Source: Brevibacillus dissolubilis (lineage in GTDB: Bacteria; Bacillota; Bacilli; Brevibacillales; Brevibacillaceae). From it: a stretch of DNA of 64,000 nt. Positions 43,809-53,903 of this stretch are shown here, one piece after another. The stretch is taken from contig NZ_VCNA01000001.1 of assembly GCF_006170445.1 (NCBI RefSeq), positions 310,001-374,000 on the forward strand. Reading direction: 5' to 3'. The notes under the pieces were generated by a model. That model worked only from the letters and a program-made list of their open reading frames with translations. It searched no databases and had not been told where the DNA came from. Every line of letters starts with the position of its first letter. Positions within the stretch are counted from its first letter, which is position 1. The translations under genes were made by a program, and so were the position numbers.

Positions 43809-45089
43809 TTAGGCACCTGAGCCCTCCGTCGCAGCCTGCGCTTGGTCTGCTGCGATTTTACGGAACAAAACCGTGAACAGATAGATCGCCATCATCCCCG
43901 ACAGGAAGAAGATCGTCCCCATCCCTGTCGCAGATACGAACGAACCCACCGTGACGGCAAGCGGGCCTGTCATCTGGTTGACCGAATTCGCCATTCGGTT
44001 AAACGCCAGGTAGGTACTGCGGCTCTCACCCGGTATCAGACGGACCATCACTGTCTGTTGGACCGGTACCCAGATGAGCTCGCCTGCGGTAGCGAGGAAC
44101 ATTGCTACAAAAAGAATCCACGGCTGGTTCAACACAGCACACAACGCATAGCCCACCGTATAGGTCACGATGCCGAAATACAATGTGTGCTGCTCGCGAA
44201 AACGCCGGATCAAGAATGGGATCATGAGGCCAAGAACCGCGACCAATAGAGCATTTTCTGAGCTGAGCACACCATACATCTCGATTCCGTCTACTTTCAG
44301 CTGCCAGCCTTGCCAACTTAAAAGCTGCTGTTCTCCGAATTGTTCCGCCAGCCGCACGCCGATATAGCTAAACCCCATATTCTCAATAGCACCATTGAGA
44401 GTGGCTGCCGCACAATACAGCAGAAAGATTTTGTTCGCAAGCACCGACTTATACGAAGCAAGCGAGGCGAATGGATTCGTGATACCTGTTTTCACCTGCT
44501 GCACAGTGGCAGTAGGCTGATAGGTTTCTTTAATGAAGAACAACAGCAACCCGATCGCCATGAGCGAGACACAAGCCGCTCCGATGAAAATCTCAAACCG
44601 ATATGACTGGAAGAAAAATCCTCCGACGATCCCGCCGATGAGCATGGTCACATTCCATGACCAATAGTTGAGCGAGTAGACGAATGGACGGTTCTCATTG
44701 GTTGTACAGTCAACTATCATCGCTTCATTGGCCGGTGACGAAATTCCCCAGACGATGTTGATCAGCATCATCATCAGATAAGTAACGACAGGCATCTCCA
44801 GCCAAGGTGAATTGACGATGACCAGTCCGATCAAGGCCAAAAAACGCAGACTCTCCGCTGCCAAAATGATTTTTCGTCTGCCAATTCTGTCAGCAAGCGG
44901 CCCCCCGTACATTCCCGCGACAATCCCTACCCCAATGTTGACGGCCAAGAGAATCCCGGTTATCGCTGCCCCGAATTTCTGCGCAAAATAAATCGCCATA
45001 AACGGGTAAATCATGTTACCCAGCAGATTGCCAAGGAACATCTCATAAAAACGGATTTTGATGTTCGCATGCAAATCACGGAATCTCAT
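43809..45089 (-). CDS. MFS transporter (MdtH-like)
   Basis: The 426-residue membrane protein has about 12 helices. The motif A region reads GGPLADRIGRRKIIL between helices 2 and 3. The segment WGISSPANEAMIVDCTTNENR is typical of MdtH/YfcJ-like drug efflux members. It should export a small toxic molecule by proton antiport; the substrate is unknown. ATG 45089 follows GTGGGGAGCGA. No regulator is adjacent. A stretch of about 200 bases upstream (45090-45286) shows no gene. Confidence 0.87.
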   Translation of the reverse strand: MRFRDLHANIKIRFYEMFLGNLLGNMIYPFMAIYFAQKFGAAITGILLAVNIGVGIVAGMYGGPLADRIGRRKIILAAESLRFLALIGLVIVNSPWLEMPVVTYLMMMLINIVWGISSPANEAMIVDCTTNENRPFVYSLNYWSWNVTMLIGGIVGGFFFQSYRFEIFIGAACVSLMAIGLLLFFIKETYQPTATVQQVKTGITNPFASLASYKSVLANKIFLLYCAAATLNGAIENMGFSYIGVRLAEQFGEQQLLSWQGWQLKVDGIEMYGVLSSENALLVAVLGLMIPFLIRRFREQHTLYFGIVTYTVGYALCAVLNQPWILFVAMFLATAGELIWVPVQQTVMVRLIPGESRSTYLAFNRMANSVNQMTGPLAVTVGSFVSATGMGTIFFLSGMMAIYLFTVLFRKIAADQAQAATEGSGA

Positions 45090-45286
45090 TCGCTCCCCAC
45101 GCTTTCCTTATATAGTTGATTTTTTAGACGAAAATCTATATTACATAATTTTGGGACTTTTAGCAATTCTTTTTTTGCTCTTTTCTATTGGCGAAAAAAA
45201 GAAGAACATCCCGATGCGGCAAGAAGCCGGGACATCCTCCTTTGAAGGTGAAGGTGATGTAGTTGGGAACCGTTTGTCACGCCAAC

Positions 45287-46612
45287 TTATGCCGTGGCAT
45301 AGCTGCTGTTCCTCTGCTGATCACTCATTTGCTCAAGTTTATTAGTTTCCATAATATTTTTATGGTTAACTAATTGAGCTTTCTCATGCATCCTCTCCGC
45401 AATATACTCCGCATCGGGTCCGACCCCGATAATCAGCGGTGATTTTTGCTTATGCAGCCAAGGAAGACCGACGAAATAGAGTCCTGGTGAACCGGTCACA
45501 CCCCGCTCGTGAACCGGGAAGCCTTTATGATCAAACACCGGGACATCAATCCAGCTGTAGTCCGGCTTATAACCAGTCGCCCAGATGATCGTCGTAATCC
45601 CCTCTTCGATCAGGTCGAGTGCACGCACCGTCTCAATCTCATCGGTGGCCAGCTCTTGGTCGCGCTGCATCAGATCATCCTCGGGCACATCCAGTCCGTG
45701 CTTTTGCACATAATCGTCAACCCTTTTCATGATAGTCCAAGCGAATTGGTCGGCTTTATCCAGATTGTCCTGCAAATCATCTGCGAACACGATCCGCGTC
45801 CCAGCCGCATCCTGAAAACGGCCTACCAGCTTGATCCCGTCCCGGGCAAATTGACGGAGGTTGATCTCCTCCCCGCCGTTTCTCCCTGATGTGTGCGGTG
45901 TGCAGGCGGTGCGTGCTTTTGCAGATGGGAGCATGTCTGGGGTGCGCTCGTAGAGGCCCATTTGGTTAAACCACCAGATTCCGTCCTTGCCCCGATAGGT
46001 TCGCGGGCATCGTCCACAGCTGCTGACTGCCAAAAATACGTTGCGCCCTGCTTCGTGGAGCTCCTTGGCGATTTGAGAGCCGGACTGCCCTGTCCCGATC
46101 ACCAATACATTGCCTGCCGGGAGCTTGTTAGGATTTTGATAATGGCTGGAGTGTATCTGCTGAACCTGCTTGGTGATGGCTTCGCTCAGATACGGGATTT
46201 TTGGCTGTTGGAAAGCGCCGGTGGCGATGATGACATGGGATGCTTCATATGTATGTTTGTCCGTTTCGACGAGGTAGGTGTTGGGTTGGTGAGGGGCGAT
46301 CCCGACTTTGTGCACAGCTTCGTAACGAACCGGGGCATCGATCAGCGAGGCGTAATGGCGCAAATAGATCACCACATCATCCCGTGTCAAAAAACCGTCC
46401 GGATCATTGCCTTGGTACGGAAAACCCGGCATCTGCAGCATCCAGTTGGGTGTGACGAGGTGAAACGAATCCCAGCGCTTACGAAGCCATGTCTCTCCGA
46501 TCACGCCTTTTTCCAGAATAATATGAGGACGCCCCTGTTTGGTCAGATGGTAGCTCATCGCCAGACCAGCTTGTCCGCCTCCGATGATGACCGTATCAAT
46601 TTCGTGTCTCAT
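45287..46612 (-). CDS. Flavin-containing monooxygenase (FMO/CzcO-like)
   Basis: The 441-residue flavoprotein has an FAD motif (VIIGGGQAGLAMSYHL), ETWLRKRWDSFHLVTPNWM, an NADPH motif (VLVIGTGQSGSQIAKEL) and the C-terminal ATGYKPDYSW signature. It belongs to the group annotated as CzcO-like or indole-pyruvate-type monooxygenases. It oxidises an N-, S- or carbonyl-containing substrate with NADPH and oxygen. I use ATG 46612 (MRHEID); TTG 46615 or ATG 46633 are alternatives, since AAAGGGG sits 8-12 bases before the first two. Confidence 0.88.
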   Translation of the reverse strand: MRHEIDTVIIGGGQAGLAMSYHLTKQGRPHIILEKGVIGETWLRKRWDSFHLVTPNWMLQMPGFPYQGNDPDGFLTRDDVVIYLRHYASLIDAPVRYEAVHKVGIAPHQPNTYLVETDKHTYEASHVIIATGAFQQPKIPYLSEAITKQVQQIHSSHYQNPNKLPAGNVLVIGTGQSGSQIAKELHEAGRNVFLAVSSCGRCPRTYRGKDGIWWFNQMGLYERTPDMLPSAKARTACTPHTSGRNGGEEINLRQFARDGIKLVGRFQDAAGTRIVFADDLQDNLDKADQFAWTIMKRVDDYVQKHGLDVPEDDLMQRDQELATDEIETVRALDLIEEGITTIIWATGYKPDYSWIDVPVFDHKGFPVHERGVTGSPGLYFVGLPWLHKQKSPLIIGVGPDAEYIAERMHEKAQLVNHKNIMETNKLEQMSDQQRNSSYATA

Positions 46613-46819
46613 CAATTCCGATTCCCCTTTCATTACATTAGGTTTTAGTTATTAATCGTTTATCCTGATTGAATAAATGTCAGTTTTCAAACATCTGTTT
46701 AGTGTCATCATAACGGGTATTCGACAGGAAATGGAAGTTAGTAAAGTGGGGGGATTTTTGAGCGGGGATGTTCGGGGGTTTACTGATTAAGTTTAACAGC
46801 AATGATTTATCTAAAATGA

Positions 46820-46854
46820 AAAATCCCCAATCGTCTCGTTTACGATGGGGATTT
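46820..46854 (-). terminator. Terminator of the bacteriocin-like pair
   Basis: On the minus strand AAATCCCCATCGT and ACGATTGGGGATTT pair with one bulge and are followed by TTTTC. It closes the two-gene unit just 20 bases after the small membrane peptide. Confidence 0.8.
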
Positions 46855-46873
46855 ATAATACACTTATCATGCT

Positions 46874-46972
46874 TTACTTGCTATACCACCAATATCCAAG
46901 TAATAAAACAGCAATAGCAAGCCAGAAAATGGACTGTTTATATGCGCTTCTATTATGGTTAGGTTGCTTCAT
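46874..46972 (-). CDS. 32-residue single-helix membrane peptide, candidate immunity peptide
   Basis: An ATG at 46972 behind GAGAGGTGTTTAGA opens a 32-residue peptide. It has a basic/polar N-terminus (MKQPNHNRSAYKQ), one hydrophobic segment (SIFWLAIAVLLLGYWWY) and ends SK. It starts 20 bases after the stop of the bacteriocin-like gene and precedes the shared terminator, so both are on one transcript. Small membrane peptides beside bacteriocins are often immunity or export helpers. That role is inferred from position only. Confidence 0.65.
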   Translation of the reverse strand: MKQPNHNRSAYKQSIFWLAIAVLLLGYWWYSK

Positions 46973-46992
46973 TCTAAACACCTCTCTTGAAG

Positions 46993-47658
46993 TTAACAAG
47001 CGGAATACCACCGTGTCGGGACATACATAATACAATCGAGATAAACTCCACATCCCTTATCTTGTCTGATAAAAGCCCAGACACTTAGCCCTGCTGTAGC
47101 TGTAATAAAGCTGGTAAGCCACCCTGGTGGAGTAATAGCGAAATAACTTAACGTTGCACTAAGCGCAGCATTGAAACCGGCAACTCCCGCTCCATATAAA
47201 GCAAGATTACTGTTTAATTTTTGAACGAATGCGTGAGACCAGTACATTCGAAGTCCCCACCAAGTAAACTCGTAGTCAAATGTTCTTTTCTTATTAATAG
47301 ATTGTATCATAAAACCCGTATTATTATTGCCAGTTTGGTTTCGAGGTACCAATACTTTCCCATTCTCAGGGGATACGATTAGCTCTTTTCTCAGTCGGTA
47401 CACTTCTTTATTGGTTTGCTTCAATATCTTTTTTATCTTTTTAAGTTCCACCGCTGTTAGATACTTGCTTGCATCTGATTGTAATTGATATTGTTTCTTC
47501 CCTGGTTCAAGCCTGACATATGGGTCTGCGATTTTAAGAAATGCTTCGTCAGTTTCGATCTTAGTTGACGCCATGGCTACTTTAGAAGTAATCGGAAAAA
47601 TAGTCATAATAGTAATAAGAGCTGCACAAAAAATCAAAATGATATTTCTTCTTAACAC
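46993..47658 (-). CDS. Secreted protein with bacteriocin-like hydrophobic C-terminus
   Basis: The 221-residue protein starts at GTG 47658 behind AGGAGACGAAATA. It has a signal peptide (LRRNIILIFCAALITIMTI... cleavage near VAMAS). A charged ~100-residue middle (LTAVELKKIKKILKQTNKEVYRL) leads into TWWGLRMYWSHAFVQKL. The end is a Gly/Ala-rich hydrophobic helical region (YGAGVAGFNAALSATL, PPGWLTSFITATAGLSVWAFI) then DKGCGVYLDCIMYVP and a terminal Cys, three Cys in all. This resembles Bacillota secreted proteins with bacteriocin-like C-termini; no exact family is certain. The gene and its flanks are clearly richer in A+T than their surroundings. Confidence 0.7.
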   Translation of the reverse strand: MLRRNIILIFCAALITIMTIFPITSKVAMASTKIETDEAFLKIADPYVRLEPGKKQYQLQSDASKYLTAVELKKIKKILKQTNKEVYRLRKELIVSPENGKVLVPRNQTGNNNTGFMIQSINKKRTFDYEFTWWGLRMYWSHAFVQKLNSNLALYGAGVAGFNAALSATLSYFAITPPGWLTSFITATAGLSVWAFIRQDKGCGVYLDCIMYVPTRWYSAC

Positions 47659-47774
47659 TATTTCGTCTCCTCTCATGAAGTATGTGAAGTCCTCAGCCAA
47701 CTCCTAACTCCATCATAAGATCTTAACGGTGTTATTTCATTATGAAGGGAATGTCATTTTAGTTCAGAACATAA

Positions 47775-47812
47775 AAAAGACCAAAAATCCATCTACGGAC
47801 TTTTGGTCTTTC
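47775..47812. terminator. Terminator downstream of tdh
   Basis: AAAGACCAAAA-TCC and GGA-TTTTGGTCTTT form a long stem with A-rich left flank and T-rich right flank; usable on both strands. Confidence 0.8.
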
Positions 47813-47850
47813 TTCTATTATATAAGGGAAGTATGGGGAAAACTCAGTTC

Positions 47851-48813
47851 CTAGCTCGCCTTCTCTACCAGCTTCTGACGCAGTTTTTCCAGCATGTCGC
47901 GGGTCATCTTATCGAGATCGTAGTCTGCGGTGAAGCCCCACTCTTGCTTGGCTGCGCTGGCGTCGATGGAATTCGGCCAGCTGTCCGCGATGGCTTGACG
48001 GACTGGGTCCACATTGTAATCCATCGTGAAGGTTGGGATGTATTTTTTGATCGAAGCGGCCACTTGCTCCGGCTCGAAGCTCATCGCGGTGACGTTGAAG
48101 GAGTTGCGGTGGATCAGCTTGCTTCCGTCTGTCTCCATCAGGTTGATGATCGCGTTGAGCGCGTCTGGCATATACATCATGTCCATATATGTGCCTTTGC
48201 CGATGTAGGAGGTGTACTTGCCGTCCTGCACAGCTTTATAGTAGATTTCTACCGCATAGTCGGTCGTGCCGCCGCCTGGAGGAGTCACATAGGAGATCAA
48301 GCCAGGGAAACGGAGACCGCGGGTGTCGACACCGAATTTGTGGAAATAGTAGTCGCAGAGCAGTTCGCCTGCTACTTTGTTCACGCCGTACATGGTGGTT
48401 GGGCGTTGGATCGTGTCTTGCGGGGTGTTGTCTTTTGGTGTGCTTGGGCCGAATGCGCCGATGGAGCTTGGGGTGAAAAATTGGCAGTTCAGCTCACGGG
48501 AGACTTCCAGTGCATTGACCAGACCACCCATGTTGAGATTCCAGGCGAGAAGCGGTTGGGCTTCCGCTGTTGCTGACAAGAGAGCAGCCAGATGGATTAC
48601 GGTATCCACTTGGTATGCTTTTGCGATGTCAAACATTCTCTGGGCATCGGTTACGTCAAGCACCTCGAATGGCCCAGATTGCACGATGATGTCATCTTCC
48701 TTTTTACGGATATCGGTGGCGATGACATGATCTGCTCCGTAGACGCTGCGAAGTTTGGTTGTAAGCTCAGAGCCGATTTGACCGAGTGCGCCGGTCACCA
48801 AAATTTTTTTCAT
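47851..48813 (-). CDS. L-threonine 3-dehydrogenase, SDR/epimerase-type
   Basis: The 320-residue protein is an extended short-chain dehydrogenase. It has the NAD motif [12 protein letters not shown], the [14 protein letters not shown] region, PSSIGAFGP, and the catalytic YGVNK (YxxxK), with [20 protein letters not shown] characteristic of SDR-type threonine dehydrogenases. It oxidises L-threonine to 2-amino-3-oxobutyrate. It begins one base after the kbl stop, and Kbl splits that unstable product with CoA, so the pair is the threonine-to-glycine pathway. It replaces the zinc-type Tdh found in many bacteria. Confidence 0.92.
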   Translation of the reverse strand: MKKILVTGALGQIGSELTTKLRSVYGADHVIATDIRKKEDDIIVQSGPFEVLDVTDAQRMFDIAKAYQVDTVIHLAALLSATAEAQPLLAWNLNMGGLVNALEVSRELNCQFFTPSSIGAFGPSTPKDNTPQDTIQRPTTMYGVNKVAGELLCDYYFHKFGVDTRGLRFPGLISYVTPPGGGTTDYAVEIYYKAVQDGKYTSYIGKGTYMDMMYMPDALNAIINLMETDGSKLIHRNSFNVTAMSFEPEQVAASIKKYIPTFTMDYNVDPVRQAIADSWPNSIDASAAKQEWGFTADYDLDKMTRDMLEKLRQKLVEKAS

Positions 48814-48814
48814 C

Positions 48815-50005
48815 CTAGAGAATCCCCATTTCTTTTCCTACTTTTTCATAGATGGCAAGTGCTTGATCGAGCATTTCTTTGGTGTGTGCGGCAGTAGGCA
48901 TGTTGCGCACGCGGCCTGTGCCTTTCGGGACGGTTGGGAATACAATTGCTTTTGCATAGACGCCTTCTTCATACAGACGCTTGGAGAATTCTTGGGTGGT
49001 CTTCTCTTCCCCGATGATGCAAGGGGTGATCGGGGTTTCGCTGTCGCCGATGTTGAAGCCCATGGATTTGAGACCTTTTTTGAGATAGTCGCCGTTCTCC
49101 CAGAGCTTGTCGTGCAGCTCTGTGCTCTCCATCAGGATGTCGATCGCACGCTTAGCGGCAGCTACGTCAGCCGGTGTGAGCGCTGTGGAGAACAGGAACG
49201 GACGGGAACGAACCTTGAGCCAGTCGATCAGGTTTTGACGGCCTGCTACGTAGCCGCCGACAACACCGATTGCTTTGGAGAGCGTACCGATCTGGAAGTC
49301 GATTTTGTCAGAGAGACCGAAATGCTTCACCGTACCTGCCCCTTTACCGAGGACACCGGAACCGTGTGCATCGTCCACATAGGTGATGAGGTCGAATTCT
49401 TCTGCTATCTCGACGATTTCAGGCAGCTTCGCGATGTCGCCGTCCATGGAGAAGACGCCGTCTGTGATGACCATCACTTTGCCATACTTGCCAGATTCGA
49501 CTGCTTCCTTCGCTTTGGCGCGCAGATCGTCGATGTCAGAGTGGTTGACACGGATGATTGTCGCACGGGACAGACGGCAACCGTCGATGATGGACGCGTG
49601 GTTCAATTCGTCGGAGAGGATCGCGTCGTTTTTATCCATAACCGCAGAGATCGCTGCCATGTTGCAGTTGAAGCCGGATTGGTAAGCGATCGCTGCTTCG
49701 GTGTGCTTGAATTCAGCGATTTTTTGTTCCAATTCGAGGTGAAGCTTGAGTGTACCATTGATGGTGCGAACCGCGCCTGCACCTACGCCATATGTCCGGG
49801 TTGCTTCGGTAGCCGCTTCGATCAGACGAGGGTCGGTTGCGAGACCAAGATAGTTGTTAGAAGAAAGGTTGATCAGTTCTTTACCGCCGATTTTGATGGT
49901 CGGACCGTTAGGACTCTCCAACGGATCAATCACATTGTATAGTCCTTTTGCTTTCAAATCGGCCAAATTTTCTTGTAAGAATTGCTCCAAAACTTTGCTC
50001 GACAA
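48815..50005 (-). CDS. kbl: 2-amino-3-ketobutyrate CoA ligase (glycine C-acetyltransferase) Kbl
   Basis: The 396-residue PLP enzyme of the alpha-oxoamine synthase family has [22 protein letters not shown]-like [33 protein letters not shown] and the PLP-lysine segment [12 protein letters not shown]. It cleaves 2-amino-3-oxobutyrate with CoA to glycine and acetyl-CoA. I use TTG 50005 (MSSKVLEQF) because GGAGGG lies 7 bases upstream and the length then equals the family norm. A longer frame to 50101 overlaps the leader. Operon with tdh downstream. Confidence 0.92.
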   Translation of the reverse strand: MSSKVLEQFLQENLADLKAKGLYNVIDPLESPNGPTIKIGGKELINLSSNNYLGLATDPRLIEAATEATRTYGVGAGAVRTINGTLKLHLELEQKIAEFKHTEAAIAYQSGFNCNMAAISAVMDKNDAILSDELNHASIIDGCRLSRATIIRVNHSDIDDLRAKAKEAVESGKYGKVMVITDGVFSMDGDIAKLPEIVEIAEEFDLITYVDDAHGSGVLGKGAGTVKHFGLSDKIDFQIGTLSKAIGVVGGYVAGRQNLIDWLKVRSRPFLFSTALTPADVAAAKRAIDILMESTELHDKLWENGDYLKKGLKSMGFNIGDSETPITPCIIGEEKTTQEFSKRLYEEGVYAKAIVFPTVPKGTGRVRNMPTAAHTKEMLDQALAIYEKVGKEMGIL

Positions 50006-50066
50006 CGTAAATCCCTCCATCAGGATGATGTTTTGTACTGGTTTGTAATGATCTTGAGTATACTTA

Positions 50067-50085
50067 TGTCCATTCAGTGTGGACA
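50067..50085. promoter_or_regulatory. Small inverted repeat upstream of kbl
   Basis: TGTCCA, seven bases, TGGACA. It lies 60 bases before the kbl start and could be an operator for the kbl-tdh operon. Evidence is limited to symmetry and position. Confidence 0.3.
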
Positions 50086-50263
50086 TTCGTTTTTTCAACA
50101 AAATCTCATGAATCCTTATTTCATCTGGGTTATTACTTTCGATCTTACCATCATTTATTTTCCGTGTCCATATGGAGAGGACGAAAAAATGTGTTTTTTT
50201 TCTATGAGTAAACCTGCTGTCTATTCTCCCCTTTGTTGATGGGTTTCATGACTGTTTGGTGAT

Positions 50264-50632
50264 TCACATTTGCCCCTTGATGAGCTGCTCCATCTCCGCC
50301 ATGTATGCTTGGATCTGTTCTTCACTTTGGGGTTCCCCCACTTTCCACGGCCACTCATAAGAGCCAAGCCCCTGCATCTTGCGAAGTGCACCTACGTATT
50401 GATCCCATTGGAACGTAAACGGACCGATGTCGATGGGATGGGATCTTTCATCGAAGTTATTTTCATTTGCAAAATCAGACCACGTCACCGTATCACCATT
50501 GCGCTCGATTCTTGCAGACACCGCCCCGCAGCCTAAGTCCGCACATGCAGGACAGATCATCAATGCTGTCCGTCCGCTCGGAAGGTCTGGCGGGAGTTCT
50601 AACGGTAAGCGTTGTCTTTTCTGTGTGTACAA
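50264..50632 (-). CDS. Hypothetical protein with CPxC-x4-C motif, possibly truncated
   Basis: The 122-residue protein has RTALMICPACADLGCGAVSARIER, a Cys-rich zinc-like motif. It continues GDTVTWSDFANENNFDERSHPIDIGPFTFQWDQYVGALRKM and ends in a helical EEQIQAYMAEMEQLIKG. Relatives I recall as about 200-residue hypothetical proteins have more sequence before the Cys motif, so the N-terminus may be missing. No clear ribosome site precedes ATG 50632. Function is unknown. Confidence 0.55.
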   Translation of the reverse strand: MYTQKRQRLPLELPPDLPSGRTALMICPACADLGCGAVSARIERNGDTVTWSDFANENNFDERSHPIDIGPFTFQWDQYVGALRKMQGLGSYEWPWKVGEPQSEEQIQAYMAEMEQLIKGQM

Positions 50633-50701
50633 GGTTTTTTATGAACATTATCAAAAAAGCTTGTGGGATGGCAAGTTCATGCTTTACTGCGGAGAATAAC
50701 A

Positions 50702-50735
50702 AAACCGACCGTCCACTTCAGGCGGACAGTCGGTG
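50702..50735. other. Hairpin between the hypothetical and MFS genes
   Basis: CCGAC-GTCC and GGAC-GTCGG pair around ACTTCAGGC, without a T-run on either strand. The stretch 50736-50848 is otherwise empty of genes. Confidence 0.35.
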
Positions 50736-50848
50736 CAAATCTGATCCTCGTTCTTGTTCCTGTAAGAGCGCCCTTTGTACCAATAGATTCAGACAGCGTC
50801 TTCCTCGCCACAGGCGGATGCCCAGTACGCAGCTGTTTTTTGTACACA

Positions 50849-50895
50849 AAAAAGAGCATCCACCCCCGCAACAGACAGGAGTGGATGCCCTTTTT
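50849..50895 (-). terminator. Terminator of the YqgE-like MFS gene
   Basis: GGGCATCCAC and GTGGATGCTC pair, followed on the minus strand by TTTTTTG. It sits 15 bases after the MFS stop. Confidence 0.75.
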
Positions 50896-50908
50896 GCCTT
50901 ATGATGAT

Positions 50909-52129
50909 TTATGATGAGATCGTTGACTGGGATGGAGCAGTTGGCTGGTGCTGTGCGGCTGGATGGCGTTTCCAGATTTTGATCAGGATTGGGATCATCA
51001 GCACAAACACCAGCGGGAACACGGTAAATGATACGGTCAAGAGCGACGCCTGGGCAAATGTCTCACGCATCCACAAGAACAAGAGCACCCCGATGATCCG
51101 GCCCAAGCCGAGCGGAATCTCGCGGACGACGATGTAATCGAGACGACGACGGTCATAATCTGGGTCAGATTCAATCGCGGCATAGGTCCAGGAGCCGATC
51201 GAGGTGGTCAGCATGTTTTTCGCGAGCGGATGCAGAATGCTGAATACGACCAGCACCGCAATCGTCGGATAGAACGACAACACGCCCGATGCGAACGCCA
51301 CCATCACTGCGCCAATGCCATAGATCAGCAGGCGTCTCTCGGGAGTCGCCACGCGTGCAAGCCAAAGCGAAGCGATCAACGCCATCACGCCTGATACAGT
51401 CTGGAAGATCCCCAGATTCTGCTCCCCGCCTGCGATCTGGAAGGTCATCATCGACACGAGGAAGGTGTCATAGGTACCGCCGACCACGCCTTCGCCAAAC
51501 ATGACGGCGAGCATCCCTTTCCACTCGCGGGTCGGGTTTTTGATCACCTGCATGATCTTACTTTGGCGTCCAATCGGCTTGCCCTTGATGCGAAGCGACA
51601 ACAGCGCAGCGACCAAGAACAGCAGACAGCTGGCACCGAAGATAATCAGATACCCGGTCATTCCTTCGAAGTTCTCGATACAGACCCCGCCGAGTAACGG
51701 TGCGGTCATCGTGGTCAGGGAAGTGACAAATCCGCTGTGGTACAAAAAACGGTCACGGTCTGCATTTTTCGTCATATCCAGCACAGCCATATGCATACCA
51801 ATCGCAAACAGACTGATCGCTGTCCCCATCCACAGACCGAGGATAATCACATGATCGCGCAGCGCCTCCCCATAATACAGTGTGATGCCATACGAGATCA
51901 CATGAGCAAAAATCCCCAATCGCAGTGTCGTCATCGGACTCGTGATCCGAGACAGCCATGAACAGAGCGGAAAACTGGTCAACACGACGGCAGCCACTAC
52001 CATGCTGTAAGTCGCAAGCAGGGCGTATGTACTGTCCAGCCGCCACAAAAACACGCCTAGGAAGATCGATGACAGCATGTTGGCAAACGTAAAAAAGCCC
52101 ATCATCGTCAGATAATAACGGATTTGCAA
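50909..52129 (-). CDS. MFS transporter (YqgE-like)
   Basis: The membrane protein of about 406 residues has 10-12 hydrophobic segments: FFTFANMLSSIFLGVFLW at the start, GMHMAVLDMTKNADRDRFLYHSG in the middle, FGEGVVGGTYDTFLVSMMT, and the cytoplasmic-loop-like ESDPDYDRRRLDYIVVREIPLGLGR. This pattern matches Bacillales YqgE-type proteins of unknown substrate. I use TTG 52129 (MQIRYYLTMMGFF) because GGGAGAG lies six bases upstream; the TTG/ATG at 52147/52144 have no site. Confidence 0.8.
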   Translation of the reverse strand: MQIRYYLTMMGFFTFANMLSSIFLGVFLWRLDSTYALLATYSMVVAAVVLTSFPLCSWLSRITSPMTTLRLGIFAHVISYGITLYYGEALRDHVIILGLWMGTAISLFAIGMHMAVLDMTKNADRDRFLYHSGFVTSLTTMTAPLLGGVCIENFEGMTGYLIIFGASCLLFLVAALLSLRIKGKPIGRQSKIMQVIKNPTREWKGMLAVMFGEGVVGGTYDTFLVSMMTFQIAGGEQNLGIFQTVSGVMALIASLWLARVATPERRLLIYGIGAVMVAFASGVLSFYPTIAVLVVFSILHPLAKNMLTTSIGSWTYAAIESDPDYDRRRLDYIVVREIPLGLGRIIGVLLFLWMRETFAQASLLTVSFTVFPLVFVLMIPILIKIWKRHPAAQHQPTAPSQSTISS

Positions 52130-52392
52130 AGCGCTCTCTCCCATCAAGATCTCTATATTTATCTACTATGAAACAAAAAGGGCCGCCCTTCATTGGAAAA
52201 CAGGCGGAATTTTAATACACTTTAATAATATATTCATTCAAGTTAGGAGTAAACCTTTTCCCATGGATTGGTTGAGGGGGAATATTCGCTACATACTCCC
52301 TGCAACTCCCTGTTGAAGTGATTGCTGTTTTGGCTTATGATGATGCTTCTACCTTACTATTTATGAAACATTCGATATAGAAATGTTTTTGA

Positions 52393-52593
<201 letters not shown>

Positions 52594-52615
52594 GGGGTTT
52601 TTGAGGTAAATAGCC

Positions 52616-52652
52616 AAAAGGACGTTCCGATTCAGGTCGGGACGTCCTTTTT
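52616..52652 (+). terminator. rpsN terminator
   Basis: AAAGGACGT-CCGA and TCGG-GACGTCCTTT form a strong stem followed by TTTTTATTT. Confidence 0.85.
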
Positions 52653-52990
52653 ATTTGTGGGCGGGGGGAACAGGTATTATCTGCGGACAGAATCAAACTC
52701 GGAACGGCAACCCTCTTTTTCTCGAATACTCGGACTTTGCTGGCTTCCCTGCTTCTGCACGACTTCTCGCTTCCGTTCTGTTTAATGATATGAAACAGCC
52801 AGTGACTTCTACTCAGGTTATGACTTTTGCACTGTTCTTGTCTCCTTCCCAGCTCTCACCTGTCCTCGCCCATTCATCTCCTGCACCGCCCCCGACCTGC
52901 TGACGTACAGATCACACGCCTGTGTCGCTGTCAGCGCAGTCTCTGCGTAATGAACCTCTGGCACGGCATACGACTCATCATAATCATTGA
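52653..52990. other. Degraded stretch upstream of the kinase fragment
   Basis: No intact gene is seen. A minus-strand frame ending at 52818 (start near 53012) reads VKGINDYDESYAVPEVHYAETALTATQACDLY; the first part loosely recalls the C-terminal GISDY of nucleoside phosphorylase-type proteins. It lacks the rest of such a domain and may be a relic or chance. Confidence 0.3.
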
Positions 52991-53899
52991 TCCCCTTCAC
53001 CAGGCAAGACACAACACGCCCGCCAGATCACGAGACCGCTCGACCGCCTGCTCGTCTCGATTCAGCAGCTGCAGCAGGGGGATTTTACCCAGTCCGTGCA
53101 GTTCATGGGGCATGATGAGATCGGCAAATTAGGCGATGCCTACGACGTGATGGTACAGAAGATCAAGGGCTTGATCCAAGATAACTACCTGACCCGGATC
53201 GGCCAGCGGGACGCCGAGCTGAAGGCGTTGCAGGCGCAGATGAACCCGCATTTTCTCTATAACACACTCAACACGATCTATTGGGCGGCCCACCAGCGGC
53301 AGGAGCCGGTGATCGCGGAGATGGTGTATGCGTTGTCGCAATTTTTGCGCTTACGGCTCAATGATGGAAAAGATGTGGTCTCGCTGGAGCAGGAGTTTGC
53401 TCTGATTGAACATTACTTACATATCCAACAGCATCGCTTTGGTGATCGGCTGAGCTACGAAATCATGCTGGACGAGTCGTTGCGGTCGATGATGATTCCG
53501 AAGCTGATCTTACAGCCGTTGGTGGAGAATTCGTTGATGCATGGGATTGAACAGGTGCAGAGCGGGTTTGTTCAGGTGTCAGCTGCTGTGGTCGAGGATG
53601 CGGTTGTGCTGACGGTTACGGATAATGGGAAAGGGATGTCGGCGGATGTGCTGGCTGGGGTGGAGGCGAGGTTGAGTGGGTTCACCACTGCCTCAACGGA
53701 CGGAGTCACCGCCCAGACATTACCGAGTGACCCCACGACTCCTCCTCCCCCACGCCACGGTTTTGCCCTGCAAAATATCCAAGAACGCCTAGATATGTTC
53801 TACCACAGTGAATCTTCTCTCACCATCCGCAGCCGTGAAGGTCTTGGCACCAGTGTCAGCATCCGATTACCTTACGACAAGAGCAACAAGGGGGAATGA
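52991..53899 (+). pseudogene. Sensor histidine kinase (YesM-like), 5'-truncated
   Basis: The open frame begins after TGA 52988-52990. From 53027 it reads a HAMP domain (ITRPLDRLLVSIQQLQQGDF), the phospho-acceptor block LKALQAQMNPHFLYNTLNTIYW with His, and a HATPase domain (PLVENSLMHGI, VTDNGKGM, GFALQNIQERL, GTSVSIRLP). YesM-type kinases are about 580-600 residues long with two membrane helices and an extracellular sensor; here both are missing. The first ATG is 53096, without a good site. A Pro/Thr-rich insertion (TLPSDPTTPPPPRHG) lies in the HATPase domain. It might still be translated as a soluble kinase. The next gene, an AraC-type regulator, starts five bases later. Confidence 0.75.
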
Positions 53900-53903
53900 A
53901 CCG

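Noticed and set aside
45200-45240. ACATCCCG ... CGGGACATCC near the MFS start as a terminator
   Set aside because: The complementary parts are short and the outer blocks are direct, not inverted, repeats.
50620-50845. Inverted TGTGTACAA / TTGTACACA around 210 bases as ends of a mobile element
   Set aside because: Only about 9 bp match, both are embedded in T/A-rich runs, and there is no target duplication or transposase.
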